Positions 1 through 7,236 are shown, counted from the first letter of the stretch. The stretch: 10,128 nt of DNA from JACMQX01 sp044225675 (GCA_044225675.1 JBGAIH010000053.1:1-10128); one strand, 5' to 3'. Made by a program: numbers and translations. The notes: generated by a model from the letters alone, not told the origin.

Positions 1-113
1 CGACGTCGCAGCGCCAGCGCACCTGAGGCCAGCGCACCTGAGGCCAGGGCCGGGCGGCCGCCCGGCGGCAGCGCCGCCGCGAGCGGCCCGGCGGGAGGCA
101 GCGCCCGCTTCAT
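1..113 (-). CDS. Possible 5' end of a gene running off the left edge (unidentified; perhaps comEC)
   Basis: An ATG at 113 on the minus strand overlaps the tatD stop codon in an ATGA arrangement (tatD TGA at 112-110), and the frame stays open to the edge for 37 codons. The visible peptide is low in complexity: Ala, Leu, Pro and Gly rich, starting MKRALPPAGPL, with ASGAL occurring twice because of a 15-bp tandem repeat. The overlap suggests translational coupling to tatD. In related Burkholderiales I recall comEC (DNA-uptake channel) lying downstream of tatD, so the start of comEC is a reasonable guess, but no ComEC motif falls inside the window. Chance openness is likely in DNA this GC-rich, and the strong hairpins at 49-78 could equally mean the segment is non-coding. 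Confidence 0.3.
   Translation of the reverse strand, partial: MKRALPPAGPLAAALPPGGRPALASGALASGALALRR
13..47. repeat. 15-bp tandem direct repeat, two full copies plus a partial one
   Basis: The unit GCCAGCGCACCTGAG occurs exactly at 13-27 and 28-42, and GCCAG follows at 43-47. Fifteen is a multiple of three, so in the open minus-strand frame each unit adds five residues (ASGAL) without breaking the frame. This looks like replication slippage. The two full copies are identical, which suggests a recent duplication. Confidence 0.9.
49..78. repeat. Two adjacent GC-only hairpins just downstream of tatD
   Basis: Positions 49-66 form a perfect 18-bp palindrome, GCCGGGCGGCCGCCCGGC, which contains a NotI-type octamer. 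Positions 64-78 form a second hairpin with six-base arms (GGCGGC and GCCGCC) and a three-base loop. They lie about 35-60 bp past the tatD stop on the minus strand. No T-run follows, so they are not classic intrinsic terminators. They could slow transcription or promote Rho-dependent ending, or be chance structure in GC-rich DNA. Confidence 0.6.
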
Positions 114-940
114 GAGCCGGCCGCCAGCAGCGCCGCCAGCCGCGGCAAGGCGGCGCAGGCGTTGGCGGTGGTCGCCTCGCGCAGCGTCTGCAGGTCCAGG
201 CCGCGCAGGGCCGCGAGCTCCGCCGCGATGCGGGGCAGCTCGGCCGGACTGTTGCGCCCCTGCGGCGCGCCGGCCTCGCGCTCGGCCGCCGTGCGGTACA
301 GCCAGTGCGGCGGAATGTCGGGCGCGTCGGTCTCCAGCACGATGGCCTCCAGCGGCAGGCCGGCAGCCAGCCGGCGGATCTGCAGCGAGCGCTCATACGT
401 GAGCGTGCCGCCGAAGCCGAGCCGCAAGCCCCGCCGCACGAACTCGCGGGCCTGCGCTTCGCTGCCATTGAAGGCATGGGCGATCCCGGTGACCGGATGG
501 CGGCGCAGGCCCTTGAGCAGCAGGTCGGCCGACCGCCGCACGTGCAGGATCACCGGCAGGCCGTATCGGCGCGCCAGCTTGAGCTGCGCCTCATAGAAGT
601 GCATCTGGCGCGGTCCGTCCAGGCCGGCCACGAAGAAGTCCAGCCCGATCTCGCCCACCGCCACGAGCCGCGGGTCGCCGGCATGGGCCGCGAGCGCCGC
701 GTCCAGCAGCGCCAGATCGGCGTCCTGCGCCTGGCCGGTGCACAGCGGATGGATGCCCAGCGCATAGCTGTCGCCGTGCCGGTGGGCCAGCTCGCGCACC
801 GCGTCGAAGTTCTGCGCCGACACGGCCGGAATCACGCAGTGGCCGACGCCGGCTGCGCGGGCCTGCGCGCGCACCGCGTCGGCGTCCGCCGCGAACTCCG
901 GCGCGTCCAGGTGGCAATGGGTGTCGATCCAGGCAGTCAA
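110..940 (-). CDS. tatD: TatD-family metal-dependent hydrolase (putative DNase)
   Basis: A 276-residue TIM-barrel amidohydrolase of the TatD/YcfH/YjjV family, cytoplasmic, linked in the literature to metal-dependent 3'-5' DNase activity. All metal ligands expected of the family are visible: the N-terminal HxH (H8 and H10, in DTHCHLD), E97 in GEIGLD, H133 in ILHVRR, H155 in AHAFNGS and D205 in ETDAPD. The length is typical (about 255-275). The metal motif begins almost at the N-terminus, so the start must be close to 940. The codon there is TTG, and I found no in-frame ATG or GTG upstream and no clear Shine-Dalgarno sequence. The gene is divergent from the protease gene at 1127, and its stop overlaps a possible downstream ATG at 113. 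It may share a transcription unit with lolD-lolC relatives elsewhere, but here the plus-strand block 1127-5219 separates them. The family call is firm; the exact substrate is not known. Confidence 0.93.
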   Translation of the reverse strand: MTAWIDTHCHLDAPEFAADADAVRAQARAAGVGHCVIPAVSAQNFDAVRELAHRHGDSYALGIHPLCTGQAQDADLALLDAALAAHAGDPRLVAVGEIGLDFFVAGLDGPRQMHFYEAQLKLARRYGLPVILHVRRSADLLLKGLRRHPVTGIAHAFNGSEAQAREFVRRGLRLGFGGTLTYERSLQIRRLAAGLPLEAIVLETDAPDIPPHWLYRTAAEREAGAPQGRNSPAELPRIAAELAALRGLDLQTLREATTANACAALPRLAALLAAGS

Positions 941-966
941 GGCGGCGGCGGTCCGGCGAGCGTCAT
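937..966 (-). CDS. Candidate 9-codon leader ORF (MTLAGPPPP) overlapping the tatD start
   Basis: On the minus strand an ATG at 966 opens a nine-codon frame ending in four prolines, with its TGA stop at 939-937. The tatD TTG start (940-938) shares two bases with that stop, giving a TTGA overlap of the kind used for termination-reinitiation. Runs of Pro codons are known to stall ribosomes unless EF-P acts. No Shine-Dalgarno sequence precedes the ATG, and a short open frame in GC-rich DNA is weak evidence, so whether it is translated is inference only. Confidence 0.25.
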   Translation of the reverse strand: MTLAGPPPP

Positions 967-991
967 GCCGCGATGATGCCGCATGAGCCTG

Positions 992-1022
992 CGGGTCGGA
1001 AAAGGTTCCTTTTTCCGACCCG
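992..1022. promoter_or_regulatory. Perfect inverted repeat in the tatD/protease divergent region (possible operator)
   Basis: The left arm CGGGTCGGAAAA (992-1003) is exactly complementary to the right arm TTTTCCGACCCG (1011-1022), with a 7-base spacer (GGTTCCT). The inner GG and CC can extend pairing if one T bulges. It lies 52 bp or more upstream of the tatD start and about 105 bp upstream of the protease start. The A/T-rich stretches lie inside the stem and no T-run follows it on either strand, so it is not a standard terminator. Two-fold symmetry between divergent genes fits a binding site for a dimeric regulator. An mRNA hairpin, or a remnant of a small mobile repeat, is also possible. 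Confidence 0.6.
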
Positions 1023-1116
1023 GGCCGAAGGGAATGCGCAAATGCAAAAAGCGTGATACCGTGATGTCGCAGTCACCGCAACGGCGCGGTGGCGCTTGTT
1101 CAATCCTTGCAGTCAC

Positions 1117-1122
1117 AGGTGA
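1117..1122 (+). promoter_or_regulatory. Shine-Dalgarno sequence that favours the 1127 start
   Basis: AGGTGA lies four bases before the ATG at 1127. The in-frame ATGs further upstream (983 and 1064) lack a comparable site, and the 983 start would place the perfect inverted repeat inside coding sequence. This decides the start of the protease gene, although the four-base spacing is slightly short. Confidence 0.6.
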
Positions 1123-1126
1123 ACGG

Positions 1127-2032
1127 ATGCGCAGGTCAGCCCTCTACAGTCGCTCCAGCCGGCCCGAGCCGGCGCCCGTGGCGCCCGCCGTCCCCCAGCC
1201 CGGTCGCCTGCGCAGCGCGCTCGGCCGCGTCTCCCCCACCAGCCCGCGCCTGCTCTGGTCGGCCATCGCCCTGCTCTCGCTGCTGCTCGCACTCACCCTC
1301 TCGCTCGCGCTGCGTCCCGGGGCCCGCAAGCTCACCCAGGAAGACATCGACAAGGCGGTGATGCACACCCTGCAGAACAATGTGCTGCCATCCGAAGCCG
1401 CGCGGGCCTACGAGAACATCCGCCCAGCCGTGGTGCGCGTGGTCGGCTACGGCAAGGGCAAGGACATGGCCGGCAAGGACACCCAGGAGAACGTCGAGCG
1501 CGGCGTCGGCACCGGCGTGGTGATCGTCGACAAGGGCATCATCCTGACCAACCTGCACGTCGTCTCCGGCGCCGAGACCATCAAGGTCACCTTCTTCGAC
1601 GGCCTGGAGGCCGTGGCCACCATCAAGGGCGTGCAGCCCGAGAACGATCTGGCGGTGCTGCAGGCCCAGAAGATCCCCGACGACCTGATCGCGGCCACCA
1701 TGCGCTCGACCGCCGAGCTGCGGCCCGGCGATCATGTGGTGGCGGTCGGCTTTCCGTTCGGCATCGGCCCGTCGGCGTCGGCTGGCGTGATCTCGGGCCT
1801 CAAGCGGTCCTTCCGCTCGCCCGAGGGCAAGCAGGAGATGAGCAACCTGATCCAGTTCGATGCGGCGGCCAATCCCGGCAATTCGGGCGGCCCGCTCGTC
1901 ACGATGGACGGCGAGGTCGTCGGCATCGTCACCGCCATCCTCAACCCCACCTCGGCCCGCACCTTCATCGGCATCGGCTTTGCCGTCCCGATCGAGAACG
2001 CGGCGGCGGCGGCAGGCCTGCCGCCTTTCTGA
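1127..2032 (+). CDS. Membrane-anchored HtrA-type serine protease without a PDZ domain (S1C, trypsin-like)
   Basis: A 301-residue protein from the ATG at 1127. Residues 1-41 are basic and Pro-rich, 42-62 form one hydrophobic helix (LLWSAIALLSLLL...), and a short linker leads to a trypsin-fold domain at about 95-295. The whole catalytic triad is visible: H144 in TNLHVV, D174 in ENDLAVL and S253 in GNSGGPL. The N-terminal anchor should place the protease domain in the periplasm. The protein ends straight after the last protease strand (FAVPIEN then Ala-rich GLPPF), so the PDZ domains of DegP and DegS are absent. It is probably a natural short form, since the core is complete. It lies 83 bp upstream of moxR on the same strand with no obvious terminator between them, so co-transcription with the MoxR module is likely. 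A longer form from 983 or 1064 is less likely. The family is clear; the substrate is unknown. Confidence 0.88.
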   Translation: MRRSALYSRSSRPEPAPVAPAVPQPGRLRSALGRVSPTSPRLLWSAIALLSLLLALTLSLALRPGARKLTQEDIDKAVMHTLQNNVLPSEAARAYENIRPAVVRVVGYGKGKDMAGKDTQENVERGVGTGVVIVDKGIILTNLHVVSGAETIKVTFFDGLEAVATIKGVQPENDLAVLQAQKIPDDLIAATMRSTAELRPGDHVVAVGFPFGIGPSASAGVISGLKRSFRSPEGKQEMSNLIQFDAAANPGNSGGPLVTMDGEVVGIVTAILNPTSARTFIGIGFAVPIENAAAAAGLPPF

Positions 2033-2045
2033 CGCCTGCCGCCTT
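2016..2045. repeat. 12-bp direct repeat spanning the protease stop codon
   Basis: GCCTGCCGCCTT occurs at 2016-2027 and again at 2034-2045, one copy before and one just after the TGA at 2030-2032. The second copy lies in the 83-bp gap before moxR. It may be a small duplication or chance similarity in C-rich DNA. Confidence 0.55.
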
Positions 2046-2115
2046 CTTCAGCGCCCCCACTCCGTCCCTGACCCGCACAGCCCTTCCAGCCGCATCCTCC
2101 AGGAAAGACCCCAGC

Positions 2116-3129
2116 ATGAGCCCCGAAGCCCACACGCCCCAGGACAGTGACACCGCCAAGCTGATGGAGCAGATCCTCTACGAGGTCAAACGCGTGGTGG
2201 TCGGGCAGGACCGCTTCCTTGAACGCGTGATGGTGGCGATGCTCGCCCAGGGCCATCTGCTGGTCGAGGGCGTGCCGGGCCTGGCCAAGACGCTGACCGT
2301 CAAGACGCTGGCCGACACCATCCAGGGCCGCTTCAAGCGCATCCAGTTCACGCCCGACCTCGTGCCCGCCGACCTGGTGGGCACGCGCGTGTACAACCAG
2401 AAGACCGGCGAGTTCAGCACCTCGCTCGGCCCGGTGTTCACCAACCTGCTGCTGGCCGACGAAATCAACCGCGCACCGGCCAAGGTGCAAAGCGCCCTGC
2501 TCGAAGTGATGCAGGAGCGCCAGGTCACCATCGCGGGCGAGACCCACAAGGTGCCCAGCCCCTTCCTCGTGATGGCCACGCAGAACCCGATCGAGACCGA
2601 GGGCACCTACCCGCTGCCCGAGGCGCAGGTCGACCGCTTCATGATGAAGGTGCTCGTGGACTACCCCACCGACGAGGAAGAGTTCGTGATCGTCGAGCGC
2701 GTGATCGGCCCGCCGGTGACCGTCAGCCGCGTCGCCACCACCGAGCAGCTGGCCGCGCTGCAGCGCGAATGCCGCAAGGTCTACGTCGACCCGTCGCTGG
2801 TGCAGTACGCGGTCAAGCTGGTGTCGGCCACGCGCACGCCGGACAAACATGGCCTCGAGGACCTGGCCAAGTACCTCACCTTCGGCGCCAGCCCGCGTGC
2901 CACCATCAACCTCACCGAAGGCGCGCGCGCCCTGGCCATGCTGCGCGGCCGCACCTATGCGCTGCCCGAGGACATGACCGAGCTGGTGCCCGACGTGCTG
3001 CGGCATCGGCTGGTCCTCTCTTACGAGGCCTTGTCCGAAGGTCTCACGGCCGATGCGATCACGGCAAAGATCATGGCCAAGGTGCCGCCGCCGGCCAAGC
3101 CGCTGCAGGCGGAAAAGCTCGCGGCCTGA
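2116..3129 (+). CDS. MoxR-family AAA+ ATPase
   Basis: A 337-residue cytoplasmic AAA+ ATPase of the MoxR type (AAA_3 core plus C-terminal lid). Visible motifs: Walker A GVPGLAKT (52-59), Walker B LLLADE (111-116) followed by INRAPAKVQSALLE, sensor 1 in ATQNP (N157), an arginine finger candidate R174 in QVDRF, and sensor 2 R261 in GASPRA. Length and motif order are normal for the family. MoxR proteins act as chaperone-like remodelers that help activate or assemble partner complexes, usually with VWA-domain proteins encoded next door, as here. The ATG at 2116 follows AGGAAA at 2101-2106. The next gene (DUF58) starts 63 bp after the stop. The nearby DUF58 and VWA genes make it likely that this ATPase works on, or through, those two proteins. 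The specific client cannot be read from the sequence. Confidence 0.95.
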   Translation: MSPEAHTPQDSDTAKLMEQILYEVKRVVVGQDRFLERVMVAMLAQGHLLVEGVPGLAKTLTVKTLADTIQGRFKRIQFTPDLVPADLVGTRVYNQKTGEFSTSLGPVFTNLLLADEINRAPAKVQSALLEVMQERQVTIAGETHKVPSPFLVMATQNPIETEGTYPLPEAQVDRFMMKVLVDYPTDEEEFVIVERVIGPPVTVSRVATTEQLAALQRECRKVYVDPSLVQYAVKLVSATRTPDKHGLEDLAKYLTFGASPRATINLTEGARALAMLRGRTYALPEDMTELVPDVLRHRLVLSYEALSEGLTADAITAKIMAKVPPPAKPLQAEKLAA

Positions 3130-3192
3130 TCCGGGCGCCGCTGTCCTTGACGGCCTCCACCGATCCACCCCGACCCGCTGCGCCACCGAACC

Positions 3193-4161
3193 ATGTTCCG
3201 CCGCAAAACAGCCCCCGCCGCGCCGCCGCCCGCCCCCGTGGCGGTGTCGGCCGAGCACGTGCTGCGCCGCCTGGAGTGGACGGTGATCCGCCGGCTCGAT
3301 GGCCTGCTCCAGGGCGACTACCGCACGCTGCTGCGCGGCTCGGGCCTGGACCTGGCCGATCTGCGCGAATACCAGCACCATGACGACGTGCGCCACATCG
3401 ACTGGAACGTCACGGCACGCATGAACCAGCCGCATGTGCGCGTGTTCACCGAAGACCGCGAGATGGCCGCCTGGTTCCTGCTGGATTTGAGCCCGTCCAT
3501 CGACTTCGGCTCCGGCGAGCAGCGCAAGATGAACGTGTCGGCCGAATTCGTGGCCGTGCTGGCCCGCCTGCTCACGCGGCATGGCAACCGCGTCGGCGCG
3601 CTGCTCTACGGCGCGGGGGTCGAAGGCATGATCCCGGCCCGCAGCGGGCGCCGCCACGTGCTGCACCTGCTGCATTCGATCACCCAGCGGCCGGCCGCCG
3701 CGACCGGCGCCACGCGCCTGCATGAGCTGCTCAACTCCGCGGCCAACACCGTCCGTCGCCGCTCCACGGTGTTCGTGGTGTCCGACTTCATCAGCGAGCC
3801 GGGCTGGGAGCGTCCGCTCGCCCAGCTCGCCCAGCGCCACGAGGTGGTGGCCGTGCGCCTGCTCGACCCGCTGGAGCTGGAACTGCCCGACCTCGGCCTG
3901 CTGACCATCCGCGATGCCGAGACCGGCGAGCAGCTGCTCGTGGACACGCACGACCCGGGTTTCCGGCGGCGCTTCGCGCGGATCGCCGCGCAACGCGAGT
4001 CCGAACTGCGCCAGTCGCTCGCGCGGGCCGGCGTGGATGCACTGGAGCTGTCGACCGACGACGACCTCGCGCAGGCCATCCTGCGCTTCACCGACATGCG
4101 CAAGCGCCGCAGCCGCACTTCCGGCGCCGCGCTGCCCACCCACCTTCGGCAAGCCGCCTGA
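3193..4161 (+). CDS. DUF58-domain protein, VWA-like partner of MoxR
   Basis: A 322-residue protein with no convincing membrane segment, so probably cytoplasmic. The DUF58 hallmark is at about 51-76 (GLDLADLREYQ, then HHDDVRHIDWN and a TARM end). A VWA-like core follows, with a metal-ion-dependent adhesion-type motif at 98-102 (DLSPS) and a later SDF at 197-199. The C-terminus is basic. DUF58 proteins are nearly always encoded beside MoxR ATPases and are thought to serve as adaptors or substrates of them; the molecular role is not settled. The ATG at 3193 has no obvious Shine-Dalgarno sequence, unlike the next gene. The conserved domain starts about 20 residues in, so a later non-ATG start cannot be excluded. 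The stop at 4159-4161 touches the ribosome-binding site of the downstream VWA gene, pointing to one transcript. Confidence 0.92.
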   Translation: MFRRKTAPAAPPPAPVAVSAEHVLRRLEWTVIRRLDGLLQGDYRTLLRGSGLDLADLREYQHHDDVRHIDWNVTARMNQPHVRVFTEDREMAAWFLLDLSPSIDFGSGEQRKMNVSAEFVAVLARLLTRHGNRVGALLYGAGVEGMIPARSGRRHVLHLLHSITQRPAAATGATRLHELLNSAANTVRRRSTVFVVSDFISEPGWERPLAQLAQRHEVVAVRLLDPLELELPDLGLLTIRDAETGEQLLVDTHDPGFRRRFARIAAQRESELRQSLARAGVDALELSTDDDLAQAILRFTDMRKRRSRTSGAALPTHLRQAA

Positions 4162-4166
4162 GGAGG
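4161..4166 (+). promoter_or_regulatory. Strong Shine-Dalgarno sequence at the DUF58/VWA junction
   Basis: AGGAGG begins on the last base of the DUF58 stop codon and sits nine bases before the ATG at 4176. It is the clearest ribosome-binding site in the window. Its overlap with the previous stop supports an operon with tight translational linkage. Confidence 0.8.
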
Positions 4167-4175
4167 ACGCACCCC

Positions 4176-5219
4176 ATGACATTCCTCTGGCCCCAACTCC
4201 TCTGGCTCCTGCTGCTCGTGCCGCTGCTCGTCGGCACCTATGTCTGGCTGCTGCGGCGCAAGAAAAAAATGGCGCTGCGCTACGCCAGCCTGTCGATCGT
4301 GCGCGAGGCGATGGGCACGGGCCAGAGCATTCGCCGGCACATCCCGCCCGCGCTGTTTCTGCTGTCGATCGCCTGCATGCTGGTGGCCGCATCGCGCCCG
4401 TTCGCGGTGGTGATGCTGCCCTCGCAGCAGGAAACCATCATCCTCGCGATGGACGTGTCGGGCAGCATGCGCGCCACCGACGTCAAGCCCAACCGCCTCG
4501 TCGCCGCGCAGAACGCCGCCAAGGCCTTTCTCGCCGACCTGCCGCGCCATGTGAAGGTCGGCATCGTCGCGTTCGCCGGCTCGGCCAATGTGGTCCAGCC
4601 GGCCACGGTGAACCGCGAGGACCTGGTCGCGGCCATCGACAAGTTCCAGATGCAGCGCGCCACCGCCATCGGCAGCGCGATCGTGGTGTCGCTGGCCGAG
4701 CTGTTCCCCGATGCGGGCATCGACCTGTCGGACCTTACCTATGGCCGGGGCAAGCAGTTCGGCGCCTCGCTCGACAAGCCGCCTGCAAAAGACAAGAAGG
4801 AGTTCACGCCCGTGCCGCCAGGCTCCTACGGCTCGGGCGCGATCATCCTGCTGACGGACGGCCAGCGCACCACCGGGGTCGACACGCTGGAGGCGGCCAA
4901 GATGGCGTCCGAGCGCGGCGTGCGCATCTACACCGTGGGCATCGGCACGGTGGACGGTGAGACCATCGGCTTCGAAGGCTGGTCGATGCGCGTGCGGCTC
5001 GACGAGGAGACGCTCAAGAACGTGGCTTCGCGCACCGGCGGCGAATACTTCTACGCCGGCACGGCGCAGGACCTGCAGAAGGTCTATGAAAAGCTCAGCT
5101 CGCGCCTGACCATGGAGAAGAAGGAAACCGAAATCTCCGGCCTGCTCGCGCTCGCGGCTGCGGCGCTGGCCCTGGTGTCGGCCGGGCTGTCGCTGCTCTG
5201 GTTCAACCGGATCCTCTGA
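4176..5219 (+). CDS. BatA-like membrane protein with a VWA domain
   Basis: A 347-residue inner-membrane protein. Hydrophobic helices at about 8-26 and 57-75 come first, then a VWA domain at about 87-305, then a C-terminal helix at about 322-342. This matches the BatA / Aer-type layout (N-terminal BatA region, VWA, last TM). The metal-binding motif is intact: D93, S95 and S97 in DVSGS, T163 and D228 in LLTDG. Between the Thr and Asp motif positions lies a long polar insert (about 180-218, with a KPPAKDKKEF run) that simpler VWA domains lack. The protein is probably the membrane component of the MoxR system. The other Bat genes (batB to batE, with TPR or SH3 domains) are absent from the window. 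It ends the plus-strand block and converges on lolD 28 bp later. The domain call is firm; the function is inferred from family and context. Confidence 0.93.
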   Translation: MTFLWPQLLWLLLLVPLLVGTYVWLLRRKKKMALRYASLSIVREAMGTGQSIRRHIPPALFLLSIACMLVAASRPFAVVMLPSQQETIILAMDVSGSMRATDVKPNRLVAAQNAAKAFLADLPRHVKVGIVAFAGSANVVQPATVNREDLVAAIDKFQMQRATAIGSAIVVSLAELFPDAGIDLSDLTYGRGKQFGASLDKPPAKDKKEFTPVPPGSYGSGAIILLTDGQRTTGVDTLEAAKMASERGVRIYTVGIGTVDGETIGFEGWSMRVRLDEETLKNVASRTGGEYFYAGTAQDLQKVYEKLSSRLTMEKKETEISGLLALAAAALALVSAGLSLLWFNRIL

Positions 5220-5225
5220 AGCGCT

Positions 5226-5247
5226 GCCCGGCGAGGACCCCCCGCGC

Positions 5248-5260
<13 letters not shown>
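5226..5260. terminator. Weak imperfect hairpin between the convergent VWA and lolD genes
   Basis: GGCGAG (5230-5235) can pair with CTCGCC (5251-5256), and pairing extends outward with bulged Cs, leaving a loop of about 15 bases. It falls in the 28-bp gap and the last codons of lolD, where a shared terminator would be expected. No T-run follows on either strand and the stem is broken, so this is only a candidate. Confidence 0.25.
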
Positions 5261-5944
<684 letters not shown>

Positions 5945-5952
<8 letters not shown>

Positions 5953-7201
5953 AGCGCAGCGCCTCCGCAGGGTTGACGCGGCTGGCGCGCCAGCTCGGGT
6001 ACAGGGTGGCCAGGAAGGCCAGGATCAGCGAAATGACCGCGATCGGCACGATGTCGGCCGCCTGCGGATCGCTGGGCATGCGGCTGATGAGGTAGATGTC
6101 CTTGGGCAGGAAGCTCGCGTTGAGCGCCCGTTCCAGCGCCGGCACGATCACGTCGATGTTCAGCGCGATGCCCAGGCCGAGCGCCAGCCCTGCGAGCGTG
6201 CCGATCACGCCGACCATCGCTCCCTGCACGACGAACACGCCCATGATGCTGCGCGGACTCGCGCCCAGCGTGCGCAGGATCGCGATGTCGGCGCGCTTGT
6301 CGGTCACCGTCATCACCAGCGTGCTCACCAGGTTGAAGGCCGCGACCGCGACGATCAGCGTGAGGATGATGAACATCATGCGCTTTTCCAGTTGCACCGC
6401 CGCGAACCAGGTGCGGTTCTGGCGCGTCCAGTCGCGGATCAGGAACTGCCCCGTCAGCGTGTTGCCGAGTTCGGCCGCGACCTCGCGCGCCTTGTGCAGG
6501 TCGCGCAGCTTCAGGCGGATGCCGGTCGGCCCCTCCAGGCGGAAGATGCGCGCGGCGTCGTCCTGGTGGATCAGCACGAGCGCCGAGTCGTATTCGAAGT
6601 GGCCGGAATCGAAGGTGCCGACCACCGTCATCTGCTTGAGGCGCGGCACCACGCCGGCCGGCGTGACCTGGCCGCTGGGCGACACCAGCGTGACCGCATC
6701 GCCCTCGCGCACGCCGAGGCTGCGCGCCAGCTCGCCCCCGAGCACGATGCCGAACTCGCCGGGCACGAGGCGGGCCAGCGCCGTGTTCCTGAGTTCCACA
6801 GCCAGGTCGGTGACCTCCCCCTCGTGCGCCGGGTCGATGCCGCGCACCAGGGTGCCCTTCATGTCCTCGCCCCGCGCCAGGAGCGCCTGCGCCGCGATGA
6901 AGGGTGCCGCGCCGATCACCTCCGGATTCTTGCGCGCCTGCGCCATCGTGAGGTTCACGTCGGGCAGCGACGCGCCGCCCGGCGCGAAGATCTCGATGTG
7001 CGACACCACGCTGAGCATGCGGTCGCGCACCTCCTTCTGAAAGCCGTTCATGACGCTCAGCACGATGATGAGCGCGGCCACGCCGAGCGCAATGCCCAGC
7101 ATGGACACGCCCGAGATGAAGGAGATGAACCCGTTGCGCCTGGTGGACCGGCCGGCACGGGTGTAGCGCCAGCCCAGGCTCAGTTCGTAAGGTAATTGCA
7201 T
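5945..7201 (-). CDS. lolC: LolC/LolE-family lipoprotein-releasing permease
   Basis: A 418-residue inner-membrane permease of the FtsX/MacB superfamily. TM1 is at about 26-50 (ISGVSMLGIALGVAAL), a large periplasmic domain at about 55-270, and TM2-TM4 at about 276-299, 320-347 and 385-405. It ends YPSWRASRVNPAEALRYE, very like the ends of E. coli LolC and LolE. The periplasmic stretch TPAGVVPRLKQ (about 180-190) resembles the LolC Hook region that recruits LolA. The ATG at 7201 is preferred because homologues start with a short MQ(I/L)PYEL-type N-terminus. An ATG at 7219 and a TTG at 7228 in frame would only add a few residues. I see no clear Shine-Dalgarno sequence. It overlaps lolD by 8 bp and is divergent from the gene at 7237, leaving only 35 bp, so any promoter must reach into coding sequence. 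Only one permease gene is present beside lolD. Confidence 0.94.
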
Positions 7202-7236
7202 CGTGGGCGATTGTGGCATCCCGGACAATAGCCTTC

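Noticed and set aside
992..1022. Reading the inverted repeat as a Rho-independent terminator
   Set aside because: It lies between two divergent gene starts, and the T tract is inside the stem and not after it.
983..1126. A 48-codon N-terminal extension of the protease from the ATG at 983
   Set aside because: It would run through the perfect inverted repeat, lacks a good ribosome-binding site, and puts a non-hydrophobic basic stretch before the anchor. The ATG at 1127 has AGGTGA just upstream.
1732..4392. An 886-codon open frame on the minus strand opposite protease/moxR/DUF58/VWA
   Set aside because: It is antisense to four genes with clear catalytic motifs, its translation is low-complexity (Arg, Gly, His, Ala rich) and has no recognisable domain. 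Such frames are expected where the third codon position is nearly always G or C.
1127..5219. Treating the MoxR block as an anti-phage defence island
   Set aside because: MoxR and VWA genes do occur in some defence loci, but there is no nuclease, toxin, integrase or compositional break here, and the neighbours are housekeeping genes.
7202..7236. Divergent promoters in the 35-bp gap between lolC and the RpfE-like gene
   Set aside because: A TATTGT-like -10 can be found on the minus strand (7230-7225), but no matching -35 at proper spacing on either strand, so I do not report a promoter.
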